Shown here: positions 1-6,305 of the stretch, one piece after another
Layout: every line of letters starts with the position of its first letter
How positions within the stretch are numbered: the first letter of the stretch is position 1
Source of the DNA: Nocardioides sp.
Lineage (GTDB): Bacteria; Actinomycetota; Actinomycetes; Propionibacteriales; Nocardioidaceae
Assembly: GCA_031177735.1 (NCBI GenBank)
Contig: JAPSKJ010000082.1
Coordinates: 1-8,481 of the forward strand
Reading direction: 5' to 3'
DNA length: 8,481 nucleotides
Translations under genes and position numbers: made by a program
The notes under the pieces: model-generated
Databases searched by the model: none
Told to the model about the DNA's origin: nothing
What the model saw: only the letters and a program-made list of their open reading frames with translations

Positions 1-29
1 TGGGTGTGGTCGTGGGTGTGCTGGCTCAT
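1..29 (-). CDS. Start of a gene downstream of sufU, probably SufT-like DUF59 Fe-S assembly factor (partial)
   Basis: Only the first nine codons are inside the window, reading MSQHTHDHT and then running off the left edge. The ATG overlaps the sufU stop codon (ATGA). A strong ribosome binding site, GGAGAGGA, lies at 43-36 with a 6-nt spacer, so this start is well supported. In actinobacteria the gene after sufU is usually a DUF59/MIP18-family protein (SufT, Rv1466-like) that helps with Fe-S cluster maturation or delivery. The identity here comes from gene order alone, because too little sequence is visible to show any domain. The visible N-terminus is rich in His (three in nine residues). Confidence 0.6.
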
Positions 30-481
30 CAGGAGTCCTCTCCGAGGGTGCGGGCAGTCGCGTCCTTCCAGGCCATCCAGGACAGCAGCGCGCACTTGAC
101 GCGGGCGGGGAACTTGGCGACACCGGCGAACGCGATGCCGTCCTCCAAGATGTCCTCGTCCGGCTCGACGGTGCCCTTGCCCTGCATCAGGGTCAGGAAC
201 TGCTCGTGGACGGCCATGGCGTCGCTGACGCTCTTGCCGATGACGAGGTCGGTGAGCACGCTGGCCGAGGCCTGCGAGATCGAGCAGCCGACGGCGTCGT
301 ACGAGACGTCCTCGACCTTCCCGTCCTGCACGTGCACGCGCAGGGTGACCTCGTCACCGCAGGTGGGGTTGACGTGGTGGACCTCCGCCTCGAAGGGCTC
401 GCGAAGGCCCTTGTGGTGGGGGTTCTTGTAGTGGTCCAGGATGATCTCCTGGTACAGCGCGTCGAGGTTCTGTGTCGTCAT
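29..481 (-). CDS. sufU: SufU, zinc-dependent sulfur-transfer protein
   Basis: 150-aa protein that accepts persulfide sulfur from SufS and passes it to the SufBCD scaffold in the cytoplasm. It has the conserved ligand set of SufU: C41 and D43 in the CGD motif, C66 in GCSIS, and C130 in VKCALL. These match the zinc site known from Bacillus SufU. The stretch between C66 and C130 carries the extra roughly 20 residues that separate SufU from the scaffold IscU. The start is the ATG giving MTTQNLDALYQ; GGGAG lies just upstream and the gene begins 16 nt after the sufS stop. An in-frame extension of 60 residues upstream is Arg/Pro-rich, overlaps sufS and is not credible. The gene ends in an ATGA overlap with the next gene. 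SufU rather than SufE as the partner of SufS is typical of Gram-positive SUF systems. Confidence 0.96.
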   Translation of the reverse strand: MTTQNLDALYQEIILDHYKNPHHKGLREPFEAEVHHVNPTCGDEVTLRVHVQDGKVEDVSYDAVGCSISQASASVLTDLVIGKSVSDAMAVHEQFLTLMQGKGTVEPDEDILEDGIAFAGVAKFPARVKCALLSWMAWKDATARTLGEDS

Positions 482-497
482 CAGTCGGCTCCCGTCC

Positions 498-1763
498 TCA
501 GACCAACTTGAAGTAGGAGCGGGTGTATTCCAGCGCCTCGACCAGCGCGTCGATCTCCGCGGGCGTCGTGTAGAGGTAGGACGACATCCGGGTCGAGCTC
601 TGCACGCCGAACCGCTGGTGGGCCGGCCGGGCACAGTGGTGGCCCGCGCGCACGGCGACACCGCGGGAGTCGAGCACCTGGGCGACGTCGTGCGGGTGCA
701 CGCCCTCGAGCTCGAAGGCGATCGCGCCGCCCCGCTCGGTCGCCGACAGCGGACCGAGCACGCTCAGTCCCGGCACCGTCTGCAGACCGTCGAGGGCGTA
801 CGCCGTGATCGCCTGCTCGTGGGCGTGGATCGCCTCCATGCCGATGTGGGACAGGTAGGTCAGCGCGGCGCCGAGGCCGACCGCCTCCACGATCGGCGGG
901 GTGCCCGCCTCGAACTTGTGCGGGATGCCGGCGTAGGTGGACCGCTCCATCCGGACGGTCTCGATCATCTCGCCGCCGCCGAGGAACGGCGGCAGCTGCT
1001 CGAGCAGCTCGCGACGACCCCACAGCACGCCGATGCCGGTGGGGCCGACGACCTTGTGGCCGGTGAAGGCCAGGAAGTCCGCGCCGACGGCGGCGACGTC
1101 GACAGGGAGCTGCGGCGCGGCCTGTGAGGCGTCGACGACGACGATCGCGCCGACCTCGTGTGCCCGTCGGGCGATCTCGGCGACCGGGTTGACCGTGCCG
1201 AGCATGTTGGAGACCCAGGTGAGCGCCACGACCTTGGTGCGCTCGTTGATCAGCGAGTCGATCGTCGACAGGTCGAGCAACCCGTCGTCGGTCAGTCCGA
1301 ACCAACGCAGCGTGGCGCCGGTGCGCTCGGTGAGCAGCTGCCAGGGGACGATGTTGGAGTGGTGCTCCATCTCGGTGATGACGACCTCGTCGCCCGCACC
1401 GACCTGGAGCGGGCCGCGGGCCCATGCCAGGGTGTTGGCGACCAGGTTGAGCGCCTCGGAGGCGTTCTTGGTGAAGATGACCTCGTCACGGCTCGGTGCG
1501 TTGATGAAGGCGGCCGTGATGTCGCGGGCGCCCTCGAACGCCTCCGACGACTCCGCCCCGAGCTGGTGCATCGCTCGAGCCACGTTCGCGTTGTGCCGCT
1601 CGAGGTGGTCGACCATGGTGTCGATCACCACCTGCGGCTTCTGCGAGGTGTTGGCGCTGTCGAGGTAGACCAGCGGCAGGCCGTCGGCCAGGGTGCGCTC
1701 GAGGATCGGGAAGTCCTTGCGGACGACGTCCAGCTCGGGGAGAAGCCCCGGAAGCGTGCTCAT
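498..1763 (-). CDS. sufS: SufS, group II cysteine desulfurase
   Basis: 421-aa PLP enzyme that converts L-cysteine to L-alanine and leaves a persulfide on an active-site cysteine, the sulfur source for Fe-S assembly. Visible active-site features are H134-H135 in EMEHHSN (PLP ring stacking), D211 and Q214 in DASQ, the Schiff-base lysine K237 in FTGHKVVG, the persulfide cysteine C377 in RAGHHCARP and a substrate-binding Arg near R392. H358 in HPHD sits 19 residues before C377, the same spacing as the Bacillus SufS histidine that swaps onto the SufU zinc. This supports a SufS-SufU pair. The length is normal for the family. The start is the ATG giving MSTLPGLL, one base after the sufC stop; no strong ribosome binding site is seen, so translation is probably coupled to sufC. 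Confidence 0.97.
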   Translation of the reverse strand: MSTLPGLLPELDVVRKDFPILERTLADGLPLVYLDSANTSQKPQVVIDTMVDHLERHNANVARAMHQLGAESSEAFEGARDITAAFINAPSRDEVIFTKNASEALNLVANTLAWARGPLQVGAGDEVVITEMEHHSNIVPWQLLTERTGATLRWFGLTDDGLLDLSTIDSLINERTKVVALTWVSNMLGTVNPVAEIARRAHEVGAIVVVDASQAAPQLPVDVAAVGADFLAFTGHKVVGPTGIGVLWGRRELLEQLPPFLGGGEMIETVRMERSTYAGIPHKFEAGTPPIVEAVGLGAALTYLSHIGMEAIHAHEQAITAYALDGLQTVPGLSVLGPLSATERGGAIAFELEGVHPHDVAQVLDSRGVAVRAGHHCARPAHQRFGVQSSTRMSSYLYTTPAEIDALVEALEYTRSYFKLV

Positions 1764-1764
1764 G

Positions 1765-2526
1765 TCAGACCGCCGCTGCCTTGATGAACCGGTCGTAGCC
1801 GTTGGCCTCGAGCTCCTCGGCGAGCTCGGCGCCACCGGACTCGGCGACGCGGCCGTCGACGAAGACGTGGACGCGGTCGGGCTGCACGTAGCGCAGGATG
1901 CGGGTGTAGTGGGTGATGAGCAGGACGCCCTTGCCCTCGCGCTCGCGGAAGCGGTTGATGCCCTCGGAGACGATCTTCAGCGCGTCGATGTCGAGGCCGG
2001 AGTCCGTCTCGTCGAGCACCGCGACCTTGGGGTCGAGCAGCTCGAGCTGGGCCATCTCGTGGCGCTTCTTCTCACCGCCGGAGAAGCCCTCGTTGACCGA
2101 GCGCTGCGAGAACGACGGGTCCAGGTTGAGCCGCTCCAGGGCGCCGTTGACGTCCTTGACCCAGGTGCGCAGCTTGGGAGCCTCGCCGTCGATGGCGGTC
2201 TTGGCGGTGCGCAGGAAGTTGGCGACCGAGACGCCCGGCACCTCGACGGGGTACTGCATGGCGAGGAAGAGCCCGGCGCGTGCACGCTCGTCGACGGTCA
2301 TGTCGAGCAGGTCCTCACCGTCGAGGGTGACGCTTCCGCCGGTGATGGTGTACTTCGGGTGACCAGCGATCGAGTAGGCCAGGGTGGACTTGCCCGACCC
2401 GTTGGGGCCCATGATCGCGTGGGTCTCGCCGTCGCCGATGGTCAGCGTGACGCCCTTGAGGATCTCCTTGGGACCGTCCTCGGTCTCCACGGAGACCTTG
2501 AGGTCCTTGATCTCGAGGGTGCTCAT
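1765..2526 (-). CDS. sufC: SufC, ATPase of the SufBCD scaffold complex
   Basis: 253-aa ABC-type ATPase that is soluble rather than membrane bound. It drives the conformational change in SufB-SufD during cluster assembly. Motifs in order: Walker A GPNGSGKS at 40-47, Q-loop Q91 in AMQYP, signature FSGGEKKR at 148-155, Walker B and D-loop VAVLDETDSGLD at 168-179, and switch H206 in ITHY. The DETDSGLD form and the FSGGEKKR signature are typical of SufC and separate it from transporter ATPases. The ATG start (MSTLEIKDL) forms an ATGA overlap with the upstream Rieske gene, and sufS follows after one base. The longer in-frame reading to 2676 would overlap the Rieske gene and adds only low-complexity Arg-rich sequence, so it was not used. 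Confidence 0.97.
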   Translation of the reverse strand: MSTLEIKDLKVSVETEDGPKEILKGVTLTIGDGETHAIMGPNGSGKSTLAYSIAGHPKYTITGGSVTLDGEDLLDMTVDERARAGLFLAMQYPVEVPGVSVANFLRTAKTAIDGEAPKLRTWVKDVNGALERLNLDPSFSQRSVNEGFSGGEKKRHEMAQLELLDPKVAVLDETDSGLDIDALKIVSEGINRFREREGKGVLLITHYTRILRYVQPDRVHVFVDGRVAESGGAELAEELEANGYDRFIKAAAV

Positions 2527-2858
2527 GAGGGGGTGACTCCGTTCAGGGTGGTGGTGGTGTCGATGAAGATCTCGTCGCCGCGGACCTCGACCGGGAAGGT
2601 CGCGACGGGTTCGGTGGCCGGGAGGCCGGTCGGCTTGCCGCTGCGCAGGTCGAAGCGAGAGCCGTGCAGCCAGCACTCGATCTGGCAGCCCTCGACGTCG
2701 CCCTCGCTCAGGGCGACCTCGGCGTGGCTGCAGAGGTCCTGGATCGCGTAGAACTCATCGCCGTCGCGGGCGATCGCGACGTCGAGGTCGCCGACGGTGA
2801 CGGCCAGCGCCTCCCCCGCGCGCAGCTCGGCGAGGGTGCCGACCTTCTCGAACGCCAT
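2523..2858 (-). CDS. Rieske-type [2Fe-2S] ferredoxin within the suf operon
   Basis: 111-aa single-domain protein with a complete Rieske cluster motif: C43-x-H45 in LCSHAEV and C62-x2-H65 in ECWLHGS, with 16 residues between H45 and C62. It has no signal peptide or membrane segment, so it should be a soluble cytoplasmic protein like the ferredoxin subunits of bacterial aromatic-ring dioxygenases, which is how such genes are often named. No oxygenase gene is nearby. Its place between sufD and sufC, 3 nt after sufD and overlapping sufC by 4 nt, argues for a role in Fe-S assembly, perhaps as electron donor or as client. That role is inference. Many actinobacterial suf operons carry such a gene, while mycobacterial ones, as I recall, do not. 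Confidence 0.93.
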   Translation of the reverse strand: MAFEKVGTLAELRAGEALAVTVGDLDVAIARDGDEFYAIQDLCSHAEVALSEGDVEGCQIECWLHGSRFDLRSGKPTGLPATEPVATFPVEVRGDEIFIDTTTTLNGVTPS

Positions 2859-2861
2859 CGA

Positions 2862-4034
2862 TCAGTTCGCCTTCAGCACGTTCTTGGCGAGCTCGGCCTC
2901 GACGGTGGCGAACAGCTCCTCCTCCAGCTCCGGCACGTGGATCTGCCGGATCAGGTCGTTGAAGAAGCCGTGCACGACCAGGCGGCGGGCCTCGGCCTCC
3001 GGCACGCCCCGCGAACGCAGGTAGAACAGCTGCTCGTCGTCGAAGCGCCCGGTCGCGGACGCGTGGCCGGCGCCCTCGATCTCCCCGGTCTCGATCTCCA
3101 GGTTGGGCACCGAGTCGGCCTGGCAGCCGTCGGTGAGCACGAGGTTGCGGTTCTCCTCGTAGGTCTCGATGCCCTCGGCGACCTTGCGGATCAGCACGTT
3201 GCCGATCCACACGGTGTGGGCGCCCTCGCCCTGCAGCGCGCCCTTGTAGACCACGTTGCTCTTGGTCTTCGGGGCGGTGTGGTCGACGAAGAGGCGGTGC
3301 TCGATGTGCTGGCCGGCGTCGGCGAAGTACAGACCGAGCATCTCGGCCTCGCCGCCGGGGCCGGCGTAGGTCGCCGTGGTGTCGTTGCGCACCACGTCGC
3401 CGCCGAAGGTGATGTCGATGTGCTTGAACGACGCATCGCGCCCGACCGACACGTACCGGTGGCCGACGCGGACGGCGTCGTCGTCCCAGTCGTCGATGTT
3501 GACCACGGTCAGCTGAGCACCGTCGCCGACCACGATCTCGATGACGTCGGCGAGGGTGGCGCTGCCGGCGAACCGGAAGACGACGGTCGCCTTGCTGTGC
3601 GGCTCCGCCGTCACCACCAGGTGCTGCGCGATGGCCTGCCCGCCACCGTCGCCGCGCACGGTGACGGCGATCGGCCGGTCGACGACCGTGTCGGCCGGGA
3701 TGGTGATCGTGTTGGTCGACGGCGCGGCCGCCAGCGCACGCGCCGCGATGCGGTCGGTCGGCACGTAGCCGCTGACGCCCTTGAGCGAGTCGCCCTCGAC
3801 GACGGGGTTGCGCACGCCGTCGGGGAGGTCGAAGGTGACCGACAGCGGTCCAGCGACGAGCTCGACATCGGAGTGCAGCCCCTTGAGCCGCTTCAGCGGC
3901 GTGAACCGCCAGATCTCCTCGCGGCCCGTGGGCACCTCGTGGGCCTCGACGTCGAAGGAGCCCTCCGGGTGCAGGTGCGACTCGATCTTGTCCAGCTCGA
4001 GTGCGTCCCGAACAGTCTCAACAGTGGCCGTCAT
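2862..4034 (-). CDS. sufD: SufD, scaffold subunit of SufBCD
   Basis: 390-aa subunit that pairs with SufB to form the SufBC2D assembly complex and is linked to iron acquisition. The C-terminal half has the SufB/SufD core beta-helix signature: EIEGAGH with H324, followed by DDEQLFYLRSRG at 332-343. H324 probably corresponds to the functionally important SufD histidine (H360 in E. coli, from memory). The C-terminal helical region follows to residue 390. The start is the ATG giving MTATVETVRD, which overlaps the sufB stop (ATGA) and is preceded by GGAGGG with a spacer of about 9 nt. The in-frame extension of 91 residues upstream lies inside sufB and is Arg-rich shadow sequence. The protein shares the QLFYL-SRG block with SufB but is shorter, as expected of SufD. 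Confidence 0.95.
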   Translation of the reverse strand: MTATVETVRDALELDKIESHLHPEGSFDVEAHEVPTGREEIWRFTPLKRLKGLHSDVELVAGPLSVTFDLPDGVRNPVVEGDSLKGVSGYVPTDRIAARALAAAPSTNTITIPADTVVDRPIAVTVRGDGGGQAIAQHLVVTAEPHSKATVVFRFAGSATLADVIEIVVGDGAQLTVVNIDDWDDDAVRVGHRYVSVGRDASFKHIDITFGGDVVRNDTTATYAGPGGEAEMLGLYFADAGQHIEHRLFVDHTAPKTKSNVVYKGALQGEGAHTVWIGNVLIRKVAEGIETYEENRNLVLTDGCQADSVPNLEIETGEIEGAGHASATGRFDDEQLFYLRSRGVPEAEARRLVVHGFFNDLIRQIHVPELEEELFATVEAELAKNVLKAN

Positions 4035-5449
4035 CCGACAGCGCCCTCCATCTGCAGCTCGATCAGGCGGTTCAGCTCCAGCGCGTACTCCATCGGGAGC
4101 TCCTTGGCGATGGGCTCGACGAAGCCACGCACGATCATGGCCATCGCCTCGTCCTCGGCCATGCCGCGGGACATCAGGTAGAACAGCTGGTCGTCGGAGA
4201 CCTTGGAGACCGAGGCCTCGTGCCCCATGGACACGTCGTCCTCGCGGATGTCGACGTAGGGGTAGGTGTCCGAGCGCGAGATCTGGTCGACCAGCAGCGC
4301 GTCGCACAGCACGTTGGACTTCGAGCCGTGCGCGCCCTCGTTGACCTGGATCAGGCCGCGGTACGACGTCCGGCCGCCGCCTCGCGCGACCGACTTGCTC
4401 AGGATCGAGCTCGAGGTGTGCGGCGCCGCGTGCACCATCTTGGCGCCGGCGTCCTGGTGCTGGCCCTCACCCGCGAAGGCGATCGACAGGGTCTCGCCCT
4501 TGGCGTGCTCGCCCATCAGGTAGACGGCGGGGTACTTCATGGTGACCTTGGAGCCGATGTTGCCGTCGACCCACTCCATGGTGGCGCCGGCCTCGCAGAC
4601 CGCCCGCTTGGTCACCAGGTTGTAGACGTTGTTCGACCAGTTCTGGATGGTCGTGTAGCGGCAGCGGCCGCCCTTCTTCACGATGATCTCGACGACCGCG
4701 GAGTGCAGCGAGTCCGAGCTGTAGATCGGCGCGGTGCAGCCCTCGACGTAGTGCACGTAGGCGTCCTCGTCGACGATGATCAGCGTCCGCTCGAACTGGC
4801 CCATGTTCTCGGTGTTGATCCGGAAGTAGGCCTGCAGCGGGATGTCGACGTGGACACCCTTCGGGACGTAGATGAACGAGCCGCCCGACCACACCGAGGT
4901 GTTGAGCGCGGCGAACTTGTTGTCGCCGACCGGGATGACGGTGCCGAAGTACTCGCGGAAGAGCTCCGGGTGCTCCTTCAGCGCCGTGTCGGTGTCGAGG
5001 AAGAGCACGCCCTGCGCCTCGAGGTCCTCGCGGATCGAGTGGTAGACGACCTCCGACTCGTACTGCGCGGCGACGCCCGCGACGAGGCGCTGCTTCTCCG
5101 CCTCCGGGATGCCGAGCTTGTCGTAGGTGTTCTTGATGTCCTCGGGCAGGTCCTCCCAGCTCGCGGCCTGCTTCTCGCTGGAGCGGACGAAGTACTTGAT
5201 GTTGTCGAAGTCGATCCCCGAGAGGTCCGAGCCCCAGGTCGGCATCGGCTTGCGGTGGAAGAGCTTGAGGCCCTTCAACCGCAGGTCGAGCATCCAGGCG
5301 GGCTCGTTCTTCTTCGCCGAGATGTCGCGCACCACGTCCTCGTTGAGGCCGCGCTGCGCGGTCGCACCGGCGGTGTCGGGGTCGGCCCAGCCGAACTCGT
5401 ACCGCCCGATGCCCTTCAGCTCGGGGTTGAGCTCTTCGATCGAGGTCAT
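4031..5449 (-). CDS. sufB: SufB, Fe-S cluster scaffold protein
   Basis: 472-aa scaffold on which the nascent Fe-S cluster forms with SufC and SufD. Key blocks are GCTAPIY with C238 (sulfur-accepting region), the beta-helix core with GGRCRYTT near 260-267, VLCDALLV with C382 (probable equivalent of E. coli C405), MGHEASVSK with H410 and E411, and DDQLFYLMSRG at 419-429. The family-typical N-terminus (NEPAWMLDLRLKGL, 48-61) is intact. The start is the ATG giving MTSIEELNPE, with AAGGAG at 5466-5461 and an 11-nt spacer; it overlaps the sufR stop (ATGA). Unlike SufB of M. tuberculosis, the reading frame has no intein. Length and motifs are normal and nothing looks broken. Confidence 0.97.
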   Translation of the reverse strand: MTSIEELNPELKGIGRYEFGWADPDTAGATAQRGLNEDVVRDISAKKNEPAWMLDLRLKGLKLFHRKPMPTWGSDLSGIDFDNIKYFVRSSEKQAASWEDLPEDIKNTYDKLGIPEAEKQRLVAGVAAQYESEVVYHSIREDLEAQGVLFLDTDTALKEHPELFREYFGTVIPVGDNKFAALNTSVWSGGSFIYVPKGVHVDIPLQAYFRINTENMGQFERTLIIVDEDAYVHYVEGCTAPIYSSDSLHSAVVEIIVKKGGRCRYTTIQNWSNNVYNLVTKRAVCEAGATMEWVDGNIGSKVTMKYPAVYLMGEHAKGETLSIAFAGEGQHQDAGAKMVHAAPHTSSSILSKSVARGGGRTSYRGLIQVNEGAHGSKSNVLCDALLVDQISRSDTYPYVDIREDDVSMGHEASVSKVSDDQLFYLMSRGMAEDEAMAMIVRGFVEPIAKELPMEYALELNRLIELQMEGAVG

Positions 5450-6162
5450 GACGTGACCCGCTCCTTCTGCTGCTTCATCGTGGAAATCTGGGAGGCATCG
5501 GGGATGCAGGTGGTGCACACCCCGTCGCCGTGGGCGATCGTGGCCAGGCGCTGGACGTGCGTGCCGAGCACCTCGCCGATCGCCGCGGTCTCGGCCTCGC
5601 ACAGCTGGGGGAACTCGTGGGCGACGTGCGAGACCGGGCAGTGCTGCTGGCACAGCTGCTCACCGGCTGCCCCCGACTGGGCGGGCAGCCCCTTGACGGA
5701 GGCGGCGTAGCCGGCATCGGTGAACACCCGGGCCAGCACCTGCGCCGGGGTGAGGTCGGGGTCCGTCGCGGAGACGGCCTCGAATCCCTGCTTGATGAAC
5801 GCCGCGCGGCGGTGCGCGAATTCCCGCACGCCCTGCTCACCGGCCGTCTCGGCGACGAACCGGAGGGCCTGGACCGCGAGGTCGTCGTACTGCTGGTCGA
5901 AGCCCTCGCGGCCGCGCTCGGTGAGCGCGAAGAGCTTCGCCGGTCGGCCGCGGCCCCGGTGAGCACCCGGTCGCGGCTCGCGGACCTCGACGGCGCCGTC
6001 CTCGACGAGCTGGTCGAGGTGGCGCCGGACGGCCGCCGGGGTGAGGTCGAGGCGCTCGGCGAGCGCCGCGGCCGTCGAGGGTCCTTCGACGAGGATCGAC
6101 CGCGCGACGCGCTGCCGCGTCGACCGGTCGTCGCCCCGGGGGGCGGTCTCGTCGATTTTCAC
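5446..6162 (-). CDS. sufR: SufR, Fe-S-sensing transcriptional repressor of the suf operon
   Basis: 238-aa DNA-binding regulator when read from the GTG at 6162 (MKIDETAPRG). A winged helix-turn-helix lies at about 15-82: LAERLDLTPAAVRRHLDQL is the recognition region and GRGRPAKLFALT the wing. The C-terminal half holds five cysteines, C171, C175, C188, C216 and C219. The spacing of the first four (4, 13, 28) agrees, as far as I recall, with the 4Fe-4S ligands of mycobacterial SufR. Cluster-loaded SufR represses suf, and loss of the cluster relieves this. A TTG at 6198 is in frame but lies inside the predicted -35 region, so it should not be transcribed. The GTG lacks a ribosome binding site and lies only a few bases from the expected transcript start. 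The gene overlaps sufB by 4 nt. Confidence 0.93.
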   Translation of the reverse strand: MKIDETAPRGDDRSTRQRVARSILVEGPSTAAALAERLDLTPAAVRRHLDQLVEDGAVEVREPRPGAHRGRGRPAKLFALTERGREGFDQQYDDLAVQALRFVAETAGEQGVREFAHRRAAFIKQGFEAVSATDPDLTPAQVLARVFTDAGYAASVKGLPAQSGAAGEQLCQQHCPVSHVAHEFPQLCEAETAAIGEVLGTHVQRLATIAHGDGVCTTCIPDASQISTMKQQKERVTS

Positions 6163-6174
6163 AACATCATTGTG
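6160..6174. promoter_or_regulatory. Candidate SufR operator (perfect 5-5-5 inverted repeat)
   Basis: CACAACATCATTGTG has perfect 5-bp arms around a 5-bp centre. It lies directly after the -10 element of the sufR promoter and covers the GTG start codon, so a bound protein would block transcription. SufR is known to bind inverted repeats in its own promoter in cyanobacteria and actinobacteria. The assignment to SufR rests on position and symmetry. Confidence 0.65.
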
Positions 6175-6202
6175 TCTATATTGCCGCCGGGCGTTCAAGC
6201 AA
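6175..6202 (-). promoter_or_regulatory. Predicted sufR-suf operon promoter
   Basis: On the minus strand, TTGCTT (6202-6197) and TATAGA (6180-6175) are 16 bp apart, in a locally AT-rich patch inside very GC-rich sequence. The expected transcript start falls near 6168-6167, about five or six bases before the sufR GTG. The message would therefore have almost no leader. The -10 lacks the final T of the consensus, so the exact hexamers are uncertain. Confidence 0.55.
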
Positions 6203-6213
6203 GGGTCGCCTTA

Positions 6214-6261
6214 CCTGGGCCCGCCTGTCGCGGAGGTCACACGCGCGCTCGCAGGCCCAGG
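6214..6261. repeat. 8-bp inverted repeat in the divergent intergenic region
   Basis: CCTGGGCC at 6214-6221 is matched by its reverse complement GGCCCAGG at 6254-6261, with 32 bp between. It lies between the two divergent promoters, upstream of both. It could be a regulator site for the transporter-ctaA promoter, but GC-rich arms of this length can occur by chance, so function is uncertain. Confidence 0.3.
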
Positions 6262-6292
6262 GCCGCAACGGCGACGACCGTCACAGGCTCCC

Positions 6293-6305
6293 TACACTGA
6301 CGCGG
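6293..6305 (+). promoter_or_regulatory. Leaderless promoter of the ABC transporter-ctaA operon
   Basis: TACACT at 6293-6298 fits the actinobacterial -10 pattern TAnnnT. Six bases (GACGCG) separate it from the GTG at 6305, so the predicted transcript start is the first base of the start codon. No ribosome binding site is present upstream, as expected for a leaderless message. No clear -35 is visible around 6270-6276. This fixes the gene start at 6305. Confidence 0.7.

Noticed and set aside
2523..2858. Aromatic-ring dioxygenase ferredoxin as part of a degradation cluster
   Set aside because: No oxygenase, reductase or ring-cleavage gene is in the window, and the gene is tightly coupled to sufD and sufC.
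2664..4181. Long plus-strand open frame of 505 codons opposite sufD
   Set aside because: It is antisense to the well-supported sufD and Rieske genes, has repetitive Val/Asp/Leu/Gly-rich composition and no recognisable domain. This is a usual by-product of very high GC at third codon positions.
4031..5449. Possible intein in SufB, as in M. tuberculosis
   Set aside because: The frame is continuous, the length (472 aa) is that of an intein-free SufB and the blocks around C238 and C382 are uninterrupted.
4001..5710. Long plus-strand open frame of 569 codons opposite sufB
   Set aside because: Same reasons: antisense to sufB, low-complexity Val/Asp/Arg/Leu composition, no plausible start signal or domain.
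6163..6198. TTG start for sufR at 6198
   Set aside because: The codon falls within the predicted -35 region and upstream of the -10, so it would not be in the message; no ribosome binding site precedes it.
6041..6304. N-terminal extension of the ABC ATPase upstream to 6041
   Set aside because: It would overlap the sufR coding region and lie upstream of the predicted leaderless transcript start; the ATPase domain begins right after the GTG at 6305.
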